Assembly: GCF_039523035.1 (NCBI RefSeq)
Contig: NZ_BAAAEN010000021.1
Coordinates: 54,826-118,825, forward strand
Source: Pigmentiphaga daeguensis
Lineage (GTDB): Bacteria > Pseudomonadota > Gammaproteobacteria > Burkholderiales > Burkholderiaceae_B
DNA: 64,000 bases
Direction of reading: 5' to 3'
Below, one piece after another: positions 47,149-54,982 of this stretch (its first letter is position 1; each line of letters starts with the position of its first letter). The notes under the pieces were generated by a model. That model was not told the DNA's origin. It did not search any database and saw only the letters and a list, made by a program, of their open reading frames with translations. Both the position numbers and the translations under genes were made by a program.

Positions 47149-47637
47149 ATGCAGATTCGTACGTTCACCCTGTCGCTGCTGTTTTCCATGCTGGCCGCCG
47201 GCCAGGCCGTCGCCCACGACTATACGGCCGGCGCGATCCAGATCAACCACCCCTGGAGCCGGGCCACCGTCACCGGCCAGCCCGCCGGAGGCGGTTTCCT
47301 GAAGCTGACCAACAAAGGGGCCGACGACAAGCTGATCGCCGTCCGCGCCGACATCTCGGCCACCGCCGAACTGCACACCATGCAGATGGACGGCGACATC
47401 ATGCGCATGCGCCAGGTCGACGGCATCGCCCTGCCCGCGGGCCAGACCGTCGAGCTCAGGCCCGGCGGCTACCACATCATGTTCATGCGCCTGAAAGCGC
47501 CGCTCAAGGAAGGCACCAGCTTCCCCGCCACCCTGGTCTTCGAGAAGGCGGGCGAGGTCAAGGTGGACTTCAAGGTCGAGCCCGCCGGCGCCGGGGCAGG
47601 TTCGGGCGGCCATGGAGCGGGCGGCCATCGCCACTGA
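47149..47637 (+). CDS. Periplasmic copper chaperone PCu(A)C
   Basis: The 162-residue protein has a signal peptide (to A-V-A-H) and the copper motif H-x-M-x(n)-M-x(n)-H-x-M: H-T-M-Q-M-D-G-D-I-M-R-M-R and Y-H-I-M-F-M. A His-rich tail, G-G-H-G-A-G-G-H-R-H, follows. PCu(A)C delivers Cu(I) to the CuA site of cytochrome oxidase or acts in copper homeostasis. Confidence 0.93.
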   Translation: MQIRTFTLSLLFSMLAAGQAVAHDYTAGAIQINHPWSRATVTGQPAGGGFLKLTNKGADDKLIAVRADISATAELHTMQMDGDIMRMRQVDGIALPAGQTVELRPGGYHIMFMRLKAPLKEGTSFPATLVFEKAGEVKVDFKVEPAGAGAGSGGHGAGGHRH

Positions 47638-47646
47638 CGCGGCGGT

Positions 47647-47669
47647 CCGTGCCGGGAAGGCCGGCACGG
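47647..47669 (+). terminator. Possible terminator after the copper genes
   Basis: CCGTGCCGG-N5-CCGGCACGG is 9 bp after the PCuAC stop codon. The following bases (GTCTTGC) are only weakly T-rich. Confidence 0.45.
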
Positions 47670-47774
47670 GTCTTGCAATCGAACGAGAAAGGATGAATTC
47701 TTCTATTTCGGACACTTTTGGTTGCAAACCGTGCCCTCGATAGCCCTGCCCCCTGCCCGGACCGGAACTGCCGA

Positions 47775-48593
47775 ATGACTGCGCTGTACAACGGAATGAC
47801 CCGGGAAGCGCTGGACGCTTCCTACAACAATTCCGCCGCCGTGCTCAACAGCGCGGTGCTGATGGCGGAATTCGACGAACGCAGCGCCAAGCTGCGGGCC
47901 GCCCATCCCCAATACCTGGACCTGCGCTACGGCCCGGCTCCCCGCAACCGCATCGACTATTTCCCCGCGGCCCGTCCGGGACCGCTCATGGTCTTCATCC
48001 ATGGCGGCTACTGGCAGACGCGCTCCAAGGAAAACTTCAGTTTCCTGACCGCCGGGCCGCTGGCCCATGGGCTGCACGTCGCGCTGGTGGGCTATACCCT
48101 GGCGCCCGAGCAGTCCCTGGACGGCATCGTCGGCGAAATACGCGCTGCCTTGGGATGGCTGGCACGGCAGGCCCCACAATGGGGCACCGATCCCGAACGG
48201 ATGATCGTCAGCGGATGGTCCGCCGGCGCCCACCTGGCGGCCATGGTCCTGGACGAGCCGGGGGTATGCGGCGGCCTGGCCATCAGCGGCGTCTACGATC
48301 TCGAGCCCATACGCCTGAGTTACCTGAACGACAAGCTGCGCCTGTGTCCGCCCGACGTCCGGCGGCTCAGCCCCCTGCATCGCCCGCTCAGCCAGCGCGA
48401 GCTGGTCCTGGCCTACGGCGCCTCCGAACTGCCCGAGCTGCAACGCCAGTCCGAGACCTTCGCCGCCGCGCGGGCGGGCTTGCCCGGCGAACTGCTGCGG
48501 CTGCCCGATCGCAACCACTTCACCATCCTGAACGACCTGGCCTCGCCCGAAGGCATCCTGACCCAGCGCGCGTGCCGCCTGGCGGGGCTGTAG
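47775..48593 (+). CDS. Alpha/beta hydrolase (kynurenine-formamidase-like)
   Basis: The 272-residue protein has an oxyanion H-G-G-Y-W near residue 76, the nucleophile elbow G-W-S-A-G-A-H, and a C-terminal D-R-N-H-F-T histidine. The HGGYW motif and the start Y-N-G-M-T-R-E-A-L-D-A-S-Y-N-N are typical of esterases grouped with arylformamidase. The start at 47775 was chosen because the family begins with this segment. Confidence 0.85.
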   Translation: MTALYNGMTREALDASYNNSAAVLNSAVLMAEFDERSAKLRAAHPQYLDLRYGPAPRNRIDYFPAARPGPLMVFIHGGYWQTRSKENFSFLTAGPLAHGLHVALVGYTLAPEQSLDGIVGEIRAALGWLARQAPQWGTDPERMIVSGWSAGAHLAAMVLDEPGVCGGLAISGVYDLEPIRLSYLNDKLRLCPPDVRRLSPLHRPLSQRELVLAYGASELPELQRQSETFAAARAGLPGELLRLPDRNHFTILNDLASPEGILTQRACRLAGL

Positions 48594-48606
48594 GAACGGC
48601 CCCGCC

Positions 48607-49206
48607 TCACGCCTCGTCCCGCACGGCCAGGACGGCGCGGCCCCGGCTCAGGTCGGACAGCATCGTTCGCAGCGCCTCCAGGCGCGGCCGCGGCACGCTC
48701 AATGCCAGCGTCGCGCCCTGTTCGTCGAAAAGCTCGCCGAGGACCTCGGCGCCGTGCTCCTTCAGCCGCGCCTTGAACAGCGGCAGCTCGGCGAAGGTGC
48801 AGGCGACCTCGGCCTCGGCCAGGTCCAGCAGCGGCACCCGGCGCCCCAGCCGCAGGCAGTTGGCCGCGCAGCCGCCATAGGCGCGCGCCAGGCCGCCCGC
48901 GCCCAGCAGCGTGCCGCCGAACCAGCGCACCACCAGCACCGCCACGCGATCGCAGGACTGCCCGTCTATGGCCTGCAGGATGGGGCGGCCGGCCGTCCCG
49001 CCCGGCTCGCCGTCGTCGTTGAAACGGTACGCGGCGCCGATGCGATAGGCCCAGCAGTTATGCGTGGCCGTGGGGTCGGCATGCCGGGCGAAGAAAGCCA
49101 GCGCCTCGTCGGCGCTGGCCACGGGCGCCGCGTGGGCGACGAACCGGCTCTTGCGAACCTCCTCGCGGTAGCTGCAAGGCGCCTCGAGCGTGAAGAGGGA
49201 ACTCAT
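48607..49206 (-). CDS. YigZ/IMPACT-family protein
   Basis: The 199-residue protein has the IMPACT N-terminal signature: K-S-R-F-V-A-H, T-H-N-C-W-A-Y-R-I-G, D-D-G-E-P-G-G-T-A-G-R-P-I and V-R-W-F-G-G-T-L-L-G-A-G-G-L-A-R-A-Y. It has a C-terminal ferredoxin-like domain. The family is widespread and its bacterial role is unclear (ribosome-linked or nucleic-acid-binding has been suggested). It converges with the hydrolase, 13 bp apart. Confidence 0.92.
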   Translation of the reverse strand: MSSLFTLEAPCSYREEVRKSRFVAHAAPVASADEALAFFARHADPTATHNCWAYRIGAAYRFNDDGEPGGTAGRPILQAIDGQSCDRVAVLVVRWFGGTLLGAGGLARAYGGCAANCLRLGRRVPLLDLAEAEVACTFAELPLFKARLKEHGAEVLGELFDEQGATLALSVPRPRLEALRTMLSDLSRGRAVLAVRDEA

Positions 49207-49240
49207 GCGGCGAGTTTACCGCGCCCCTTGCGCCTTGCTT

Positions 49241-49268
49241 TGACGAACGTCATTTTTCTGCTATATTT
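49241..49268 (+). promoter_or_regulatory. Promoter of tRNA-Asn copy 2
   Basis: TTGACG (49241-49246) and TATATT (49263-49268) with 16-bp spacing lie 11 bp before the mature tRNA. Confidence 0.75.
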
Positions 49269-49279
49269 GCGGGCTCCTT

Positions 49280-49355
49280 TCCCCGATAGCTCAGTCGGTA
49301 GAGCGACGGACTGTTAATCCGCAGGTCACTGGTTCGAACCCAGTTCGGGGAGCCA
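49280..49355 (+). tRNA. tRNA-Asn (anticodon GTT), copy 2
   Basis: The 76-base gene is identical to copy 1 at 44684-44759, in the same orientation and with its own promoter and terminator. CCA is encoded. Confidence 0.97.
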
Positions 49356-49362
49356 AGATTAA

Positions 49363-49400
49363 AAATGAAAACGGACGCCCCCGGGCGTCCGTTTTCATTT
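49363..49400 (+). terminator. Rho-independent terminator after tRNA-Asn copy 2
   Basis: AAATGAAAACGGACGCCC pairs perfectly with GGGCGTCCGTTTTCATTT around CC, with T4 runs in the 3' arm. Confidence 0.92.
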
Positions 49401-49432
49401 GTGCGGTCCGGTCGCTCGGCAGGGATAATGCG

Positions 49433-49490
49433 GGGACCAATAAAAAAACAGGGACCAATAAACAGAGACAACACGTCAGAGACAACACGT
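49433..49490 (+). repeat. Two short tandem duplications in the MATE gene leader
   Basis: GGGACCAATAAA occurs at 49433-49444 and 49451-49462, and CAGAGACAACACGT occurs twice back to back at 49463-49490. The last copy runs into the GTG start codon. Confidence 0.9.
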
Positions 49491-50943
49491 GCCAGCCAAC
49501 GCTTCCCCCCTCACCCATCGGCGCGTGCTTGCGATGGCCCTGCCCATCGTCCTCGCCAACCTGACCCAACCCCTGATGTCCGCGGTGGACACCGCCGTGG
49601 CGGGCCACCTGCCCGGCCCCGAATACCTGGCTGGCGTGGCGCTGGGGGGCCTGCTCTTCAGCTTCCTGTTCTGGGGCTTCGGCTTCCTGCGCATGGGCAC
49701 GACCGGGCTCGTCGCCCAGGCCTGGGGCAAGGGCGACGAACAGGCGCTGGCCGCCAGCGTGGTGCGGGCGGTATCCCTTGCGCTGGCCATCGGCCTGGCG
49801 CTGCTGGTGTTGCAGCGGCCCCTGATCTCGCTGGTGCTGGGCCTGCTGGGCGGCAGCGCCGAGGCCACGCGCCAGGCCATCGCGTATTGCTCGGGCCGGA
49901 TCTGGGCGGCGCCGCTGGCGCTGGTCAACTACGTGGTGCTGGGCTGGCTGCTGGGGTGCCAGCGCGTGCGGCTGGCGCTGGCCCTGCAGATCCTGATCAA
50001 CGTGGTCAACCTGGGCGCCGTGCTGCTGTTCGTGCATGGCTTCGGCCTGGGCGTGGCGGGCATAGGCGCGGCGACCGCGGTGGCCGACGGCGCCGGCACG
50101 CTGGCGGGCGGCATCCTGCTGTGGCGCTCGCACCGCGCCGCCTGGCCGCGACTGCGCCTGGCGGTCTTGCGCGACGCCGCCGCGATGCGGCGCCTGGTCG
50201 GCATCAATTTCCACATCTTCGTGCGCACGGCCTGCCTGCTGGCCAGCATGGGATGGTTCGCCCACCTGGGCGCCACCCAGGGCGACATGGTCCTGGCCGC
50301 CAACGCGCTGCTGCTGAATTTCCTGACCTTCATGGCCTTCGGCCTGGACGGCTTCGCCCATGCGGCCGAGGCGCTGGTGGGCGCCGCCGTGGGTGCGGGC
50401 GACCGCCCGGGCCTGCGGCGCGCCGTGCGGCTGTGCATGAGCTGGGCCTTCGCCGGCGCGCTCGCCTATGCCCTGGTCTACCTGGCCGTGGGTCCATGGA
50501 TAGTGAGCCTGCTGACCGACCAGGCGGCGCTGCGCGAGACCGCCGGCCGCTTCCTGCCCTGGCTGGCGCTGGCGCCCATCGCCTCGGTCGCGGCCTACCT
50601 GTACGACGGCATCTTCATCGGCGCCACCCAGACCCGCGCGCTGATGCGGGCCATGCTGGTCTGCGGCGCGGCGTTCCTGGCGCTGTCGCTGGGCTTGCTG
50701 CCGCGGCTGGGCAACCATGGACTGTGGCTGTCCTTCCTCGCTTTCAATGCCCTGCGCGGCCTGACGCTGCACCTGGCCGCGCCGCGCACGCTCTATCGCG
50801 AGTTCCGGACCGGGCGGCCGCACGGCTGGACAACGTGTAACCAGTTATCCCCGCATCCTGTGGACAACGTTGGGGACAGCCCTGGAACAGGACGAAGCGA
50901 CCCGCATCACAGCAGGCTCCGAGGTTCCCCGCCCACGAAATGA
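49489..50943 (+). CDS. MATE-family efflux transporter (DinF-like)
   Basis: The 484-residue membrane protein has about 12 transmembrane helices and the MATE pattern A-L-P-I-V-L-A-N-L-T-Q-P-L-M-S-A-V-D-T-A-V-A-G-H-L. These export drugs or metabolites using Na+ or H+. The start is GTG at 49489; an ATG at 49534 would remove the first 15 residues. The final ~40 residues, after L-Y-R-E-F, are polar and do not look like part of the fold, so the gene may once have ended earlier. Confidence 0.88.
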   Translation: MPANASPLTHRRVLAMALPIVLANLTQPLMSAVDTAVAGHLPGPEYLAGVALGGLLFSFLFWGFGFLRMGTTGLVAQAWGKGDEQALAASVVRAVSLALAIGLALLVLQRPLISLVLGLLGGSAEATRQAIAYCSGRIWAAPLALVNYVVLGWLLGCQRVRLALALQILINVVNLGAVLLFVHGFGLGVAGIGAATAVADGAGTLAGGILLWRSHRAAWPRLRLAVLRDAAAMRRLVGINFHIFVRTACLLASMGWFAHLGATQGDMVLAANALLLNFLTFMAFGLDGFAHAAEALVGAAVGAGDRPGLRRAVRLCMSWAFAGALAYALVYLAVGPWIVSLLTDQAALRETAGRFLPWLALAPIASVAAYLYDGIFIGATQTRALMRAMLVCGAAFLALSLGLLPRLGNHGLWLSFLAFNALRGLTLHLAAPRTLYREFRTGRPHGWTTCNQLSPHPVDNVGDSPGTGRSDPHHSRLRGSPPTK

Positions 50944-51028
50944 GCAAGGCCCGTTCCCGGCGTGCCGCCTTGACAACCGCTTGCCGCGCCGATTAAGGTC
51001 TCGCCCCTTGCATAGAATTGGTGACTCC

Positions 51029-51709
51029 ATGGTTGTCTGGCTGAAAGTGCCCTTTGCCGAGAAAGACGAAGCCAAGGCGCTCGGGGCCAGATGGTCGCCA
51101 GCGCAGAAGAAGTGGTACGTCAAGGACGGCGCCGATGCCGCGCCCTTCCAGCGCTGGCTGGATGCCGACGCGCCCTCGCCAGCTCAGGCGCCCCCCGCGC
51201 CGCAGCCCACGGGGGACGAAACGCCCCCGGCCGGCGGCGCCATCGTCTACTGCGACGGCGCCTGCCGCGGCAACCCCGGCGGCCCAGGAGGCTGGGGCGC
51301 GTGGATCCGCACCACCGAGGCCACCGTGGAAATCTTCGGCGGCTCGCCCGACACCACCAACAACCGCATGGAACTGACCGCCGCCATCGAAGCGCTGCGC
51401 TGGCTGCCGCAGGCCTGCGAGGTGGTCGTCTACACCGACTCGCAATACGTCGTGAACGGCATGACGCAATGGCGCCACGGCTGGGTACGCAAGAACTGGA
51501 AGGACGTCAAGAACGTCGAGCTGTGGAAGGCGCTGATCGCCGAGGCCGACCGGCATCGCGCAACCTTCCGGTGGGTGCGCGGACATAGCGGGCATCGCGG
51601 CAACGAACGCGCGGATGCGCTGGCCAACGAAGGGCTGGACCACGCCAAGCGTACCGGCCGCGGCGAAGTGGTGGTGCGCATCGTGGCCGAGCACGGCGCC
51701 GCAGGATAA
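51029..51709 (+). CDS. rnhA: RNase HI with an N-terminal DUF5710-like domain
   Basis: The 226-residue protein has an N-terminal segment V-P-F-A-E-K-D-E-A-K-A-L-G-A-R-W with K-K-W-Y-V (about residues 1-45), as in small DUF5710 domains found on DNA-processing proteins, then a Pro/Ala linker and a complete RNase HI. The catalytic residues are seen in V-Y-C-D-G-A-C-R-G-N-P-G, N-N-R-M-E-L-T-A-A, Y-T-D-S-Q-Y-V and N-E-R-A-D-A-L-A. It removes RNA from RNA-DNA hybrids. Typical RnhA is about 155 residues. An upstream extension of the frame was rejected. Confidence 0.92.
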   Translation: MVVWLKVPFAEKDEAKALGARWSPAQKKWYVKDGADAAPFQRWLDADAPSPAQAPPAPQPTGDETPPAGGAIVYCDGACRGNPGGPGGWGAWIRTTEATVEIFGGSPDTTNNRMELTAAIEALRWLPQACEVVVYTDSQYVVNGMTQWRHGWVRKNWKDVKNVELWKALIAEADRHRATFRWVRGHSGHRGNERADALANEGLDHAKRTGRGEVVVRIVAEHGAAG

Positions 51710-51729
51710 CGGCCGGCTATCGGCGGACC

Positions 51730-52647
51730 TCAGGCAGGCAGCCGGATCGCCCGGTCAGAAGCCCCCAGGTCCCTGAGCGTGTCGACCAGGATCTCCTGGA
51801 ACTTCGTGATGCCCAGGCTGATGGGCCGATCGATGCGCCGCACGAGATAGCGCGACAGAAACAGGCCCTTCACCGGGCCGCCGTCGAAGTCCCCGCGCTT
51901 GATGTCGGCGCCTATGCCGGAGTACGGCGAAATGTGGGCCCCTACCCCGCGGCGCACGAGATCCTTGATGACCTGGAAGGCATCGGTCTCCACCGTCACG
52001 TTCAGCGCCACGCCCAGGCGCGCGGCCTCGCTCTCGATGTGCTGGCGCGCCAGTTGCGCGCGTCCGGGCTGGATCAGCGGCAGCCCGGCCAACTCCTTCA
52101 GCGAGTAGGTCCTGAGCGCATGCCGGCTTTTGCGGCGGCGGGGCATCATCACCCAGAACTCCTCGTCGCACAGGTGCGTGCTGACGAGCAGCGGATTGGC
52201 GCCCCCGGCCAATACCGCGAGGTCGAGCCTGTCGGCCAGCAGCCGGTCGCGCAATTCGTTGCTCAGGCCCTCGTACAGGTCGAACGTGGCCTGCGGGTAC
52301 ATCTTCTGGAACGCGGCCGCGACCGTGCCGATCACGAAGCCGCCCAACGAAGGCGGAAAGCCGATCCGCAGCGTGCCGGCGACAGTGGTGCTGGACGCGA
52401 TGACGTTGGCGCGGACTTCGCGCACCAATCGGAAGATGGCCTCGGCTCCCGACAGCAGCCGCATGCCGGCCTCGGTCGGTTCGACGCCGCGGCTGTGGCG
52501 GAACAGGAGCTGCACGCCCAGTTCGTCCTCCAGCAGCAGCACCTGCCGCGTCAGCGCGGGCTGTGCGATGTGCAGCGCCACCGAGGCCTTCGTGAAGCTC
52601 TTCAACTGCGCGACGCGCACGAAATACCGGAGTTGAACCAGATCCAT
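51730..52647 (-). CDS. LysR-family regulator
   Basis: The 305-residue protein has the LysR helix-turn-helix (F-V-R-V-A-Q-L-K-S-F-T-K-A-S-V-A-L-H-I-A-Q-P-A-L-T-R in segments) and an effector domain. It resembles the CbL/NAC-like group. It is divergent from the Bug-hydrolase pair and likely its regulator. Confidence 0.93.
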   Translation of the reverse strand: MDLVQLRYFVRVAQLKSFTKASVALHIAQPALTRQVLLLEDELGVQLLFRHSRGVEPTEAGMRLLSGAEAIFRLVREVRANVIASSTTVAGTLRIGFPPSLGGFVIGTVAAAFQKMYPQATFDLYEGLSNELRDRLLADRLDLAVLAGGANPLLVSTHLCDEEFWVMMPRRRKSRHALRTYSLKELAGLPLIQPGRAQLARQHIESEAARLGVALNVTVETDAFQVIKDLVRRGVGAHISPYSGIGADIKRGDFDGGPVKGLFLSRYLVRRIDRPISLGITKFQEILVDTLRDLGASDRAIRLPA

Positions 52648-52670
52648 CGCTGCCTCGCCATGCGTTTTCG

Positions 52671-52689
52671 CTATCGAATTATTTTATAG
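52671..52689. promoter_or_regulatory. LysR-type box between lysR and Bug genes
   Basis: CTAT-N11-ATAG is a perfect T-N11-A box, 24 bp before the LysR start and 80 bp before the Bug start. It is AT-rich in a GC-rich background. Confidence 0.6.
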
Positions 52690-52768
52690 CTCGCCCCGAA
52701 AAACGGCATTTCTCCTGCGCCGCGAGTCCGTCCAGAATGTCCTGGCACATGAACAAGACGGAGACACC

Positions 52769-53743
52769 ATGCAACGCCATCTCATCGCGCCGCGCCTTGT
52801 CCTTGCCGCCGCGTCGCTGCTGATCGCGGCCACGGCGGGCGCGCAGGCCTATCCCACCCGGCCGATCCGGCTGATCGTGCCCTTCCCCGTGGGCGGTTCC
52901 ACGGATACCTATGCCCGCCTGGCCGGCAAGCTGCTGGGCGAGGCGCTGGGCCAGCCCGTGATCGTGGACAACCGCGCCGGCGCCACCGGCCTGATCGGCA
53001 GCCGATTGGTCAAGGATGCGCCAGCCGACGGCTACACGCTGCTCTACACCACCAACAGCGCCCACGTCATCGGCCCGCTGCTGCACAGGCAGCACACCTT
53101 CGACCCGGCCGCCGATTTCACGCCCATCACCGAGGCGCTGCGCTTTCCCGCCTACCTGGTGGCCTCGGCCAAGCTGCCGGCCAGGACCTTCAAGGAATTC
53201 CTCGCCCTGGCCAAGTCCCGGCAAGGCGCGTTGAGCTACGCCAGCGCGGGCACCGGCGGCGGCAGCCACCTCGCCTGCGAACAGATGCTGGATGCGGCGG
53301 GCATCAAGGCCCTGCACGTGCCCTATTCGGGCGCGGGGCCGGCACAGACCTCGGTCATCGCCGGAGAGGTGGACTTCCTGTGCGACTCCGTCGGCAATTC
53401 GCAGTCCATGGTCCGCGCGGGCAAGATGCGGGGACTGGCGCTGGCCGCCGCGCAGCGCTCGCCCGCCATCCCCGACATCCCGACCATGCGCGAGGAAGGC
53501 GTCCCGGTGGAGGCCTACGTCTGGCAAGGCGTCTTCGCGCCCAAGGGATTGCCCGCCGGCATACGGGACAAGCTGGCGGCGGAGATCGCCCGGGTCATGC
53601 GCATGCCCGAGATGCAGGCCCGCCTGCAAAAAGACGGCTACGACCTCGTGCTCCAGCCGCCCGACCAATTCGCCAGGGACCTGGTCGCCGAGCAATCGAT
53701 GTGGGCCAGGCTGATCGCCGAGAAGAATATCAAGGCCGACTGA
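52769..53743 (+). CDS. Bug-family (TctC-like) periplasmic solute receptor
   Basis: The 324-residue protein has a signal peptide (to A-T-A-G-A-Q-A) and Bug motifs Y-P-T-R-P-I-R-L-I-V-P-F, G-G-S-T-D-T-Y, V-D-N-R-A-G-A-T-G, P-A-D-G-Y-T and H-V-P-Y-S-G-A-G-P. It is 51 bp before an alpha/beta hydrolase and probably brings that enzyme's substrate or product. Confidence 0.93.
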   Translation: MQRHLIAPRLVLAAASLLIAATAGAQAYPTRPIRLIVPFPVGGSTDTYARLAGKLLGEALGQPVIVDNRAGATGLIGSRLVKDAPADGYTLLYTTNSAHVIGPLLHRQHTFDPAADFTPITEALRFPAYLVASAKLPARTFKEFLALAKSRQGALSYASAGTGGGSHLACEQMLDAAGIKALHVPYSGAGPAQTSVIAGEVDFLCDSVGNSQSMVRAGKMRGLALAAAQRSPAIPDIPTMREEGVPVEAYVWQGVFAPKGLPAGIRDKLAAEIARVMRMPEMQARLQKDGYDLVLQPPDQFARDLVAEQSMWARLIAEKNIKAD

Positions 53744-53794
53744 CCTTCGCCGGCGCCACCGCACTTTCCACGCAACCACGAATGGACATCGACC

Positions 53795-54982
53795 ATGTTT
53801 GAATACTTCGGCGACAACTACACCTGGAATATGGCCGTCAACCTGGCGCTCGGCATGGGCGCCGAGATCGGCGAGCTCGACGACGCCTCCGGCCCCGTCA
53901 AGGAAGCGTCGCGCCGCGGCGACCCGCATGCGGCCGAGATCCTGTTCGCCGCCTGGACCGGGCTGGCCGACCGCGTGAAGGCGCTGGCGCAGCAGGACCT
54001 CCAGCACGATCGCACCTACAGCGCGGGCCGCAAGTTCAAGCGCGCCGCCATCTACTACGTGCAGGCCGAACGCATGCAGGCGCCGCGCTTCCCTGGCCGG
54101 GACGCGGCCTTCCGCAACATGCTCGAGTGCTTTCGGCGCTACGCCGAGCTGACCGGCCAGCCCGTCGAATGGGTGGACGTGCCCTACCAGGGCACCACCC
54201 TGCCGGCCCTGTACGTCCCGGCGCGCGAGATACCGCCCGGCGGCGCGCCCTGCATGGTGCATTTCGACGGACTGGACGTGACCAAGGAGATCCTGTACCT
54301 GATGGGCATGGGCGAGGCCTTGCGCGAGCGCGGCGTGTCCGTGCTGCTGGTGGACAACCCCGGCGTGGGCGAGGCCTTGCGCCTGCAGGGCCTGACCAAT
54401 TTCCCCGAGGCCGAGGTGCCCGCCTCGGCCTGCGTCGACTACCTGGAGGGACGCGACGACGTCGATGCCTCGCGCATCGGCATCATGGCATTGTCGCTGG
54501 GCGGCTATCACGCGCCGCGCGCCGCCGCCTTCGAACCCCGCCTGCGCTGCTGCGTGGCCTGGGGCGCCAACTACGACTGGGGCGCGACCCAGCGCTACCG
54601 CCACCAGAGCCAGGACCCGCGGCTACCCGTTCCGCATTACTGGGAACATGTGATGTGGGTGTTCGGCCAGACCACCATGGAAGGCCTGCTGGCCACGGCG
54701 GACCGCATGACGCTGGAGGGCGTGCTGCATCGCATACGCTGCCCCATCCTGGTCACGCACGGCGAGAACGACCGGCAGATCAAGCTGGTCCAGGCCGAAC
54801 GCCTGGTCGCCGAATGCGTGAACAGCCCCAAGGCGGAGCTGTTCGTCCATACGCTGCGCGATGGCGGCGCCGAGCATTGCAGCGTCGACAACCTGGCGCT
54901 GGGCGTGGACGCCATCGCTGACTGGATCGGCGCAACCATGCGGGAGCTTGGGCAGCGCCCGCAGGATCGACGCCCGCGCTAG
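53795..54982 (+). CDS. Alpha/beta hydrolase of the 2,6-dihydroxypseudooxynicotine-hydrolase/FrsA-like group
   Basis: The 395-residue protein has an N-terminal helical cap of about 120 residues, then an alpha/beta hydrolase core with the nucleophile in L-S-L-G-G-Y, an acid in G-E-N-D-R-Q-I and the base in G-A-E-H-C-S. The long cap and length resemble C-C bond hydrolases of the 2,6-dihydroxypseudooxynicotine hydrolase type and dipeptidyl-peptidase-like esterases. The substrate is unknown. Its stop codon shares the bases CTAG with the stop of the convergent aminotransferase. Confidence 0.83.
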   Translation: MFEYFGDNYTWNMAVNLALGMGAEIGELDDASGPVKEASRRGDPHAAEILFAAWTGLADRVKALAQQDLQHDRTYSAGRKFKRAAIYYVQAERMQAPRFPGRDAAFRNMLECFRRYAELTGQPVEWVDVPYQGTTLPALYVPAREIPPGGAPCMVHFDGLDVTKEILYLMGMGEALRERGVSVLLVDNPGVGEALRLQGLTNFPEAEVPASACVDYLEGRDDVDASRIGIMALSLGGYHAPRAAAFEPRLRCCVAWGANYDWGATQRYRHQSQDPRLPVPHYWEHVMWVFGQTTMEGLLATADRMTLEGVLHRIRCPILVTHGENDRQIKLVQAERLVAECVNSPKAELFVHTLRDGGAEHCSVDNLALGVDAIADWIGATMRELGQRPQDRRPR

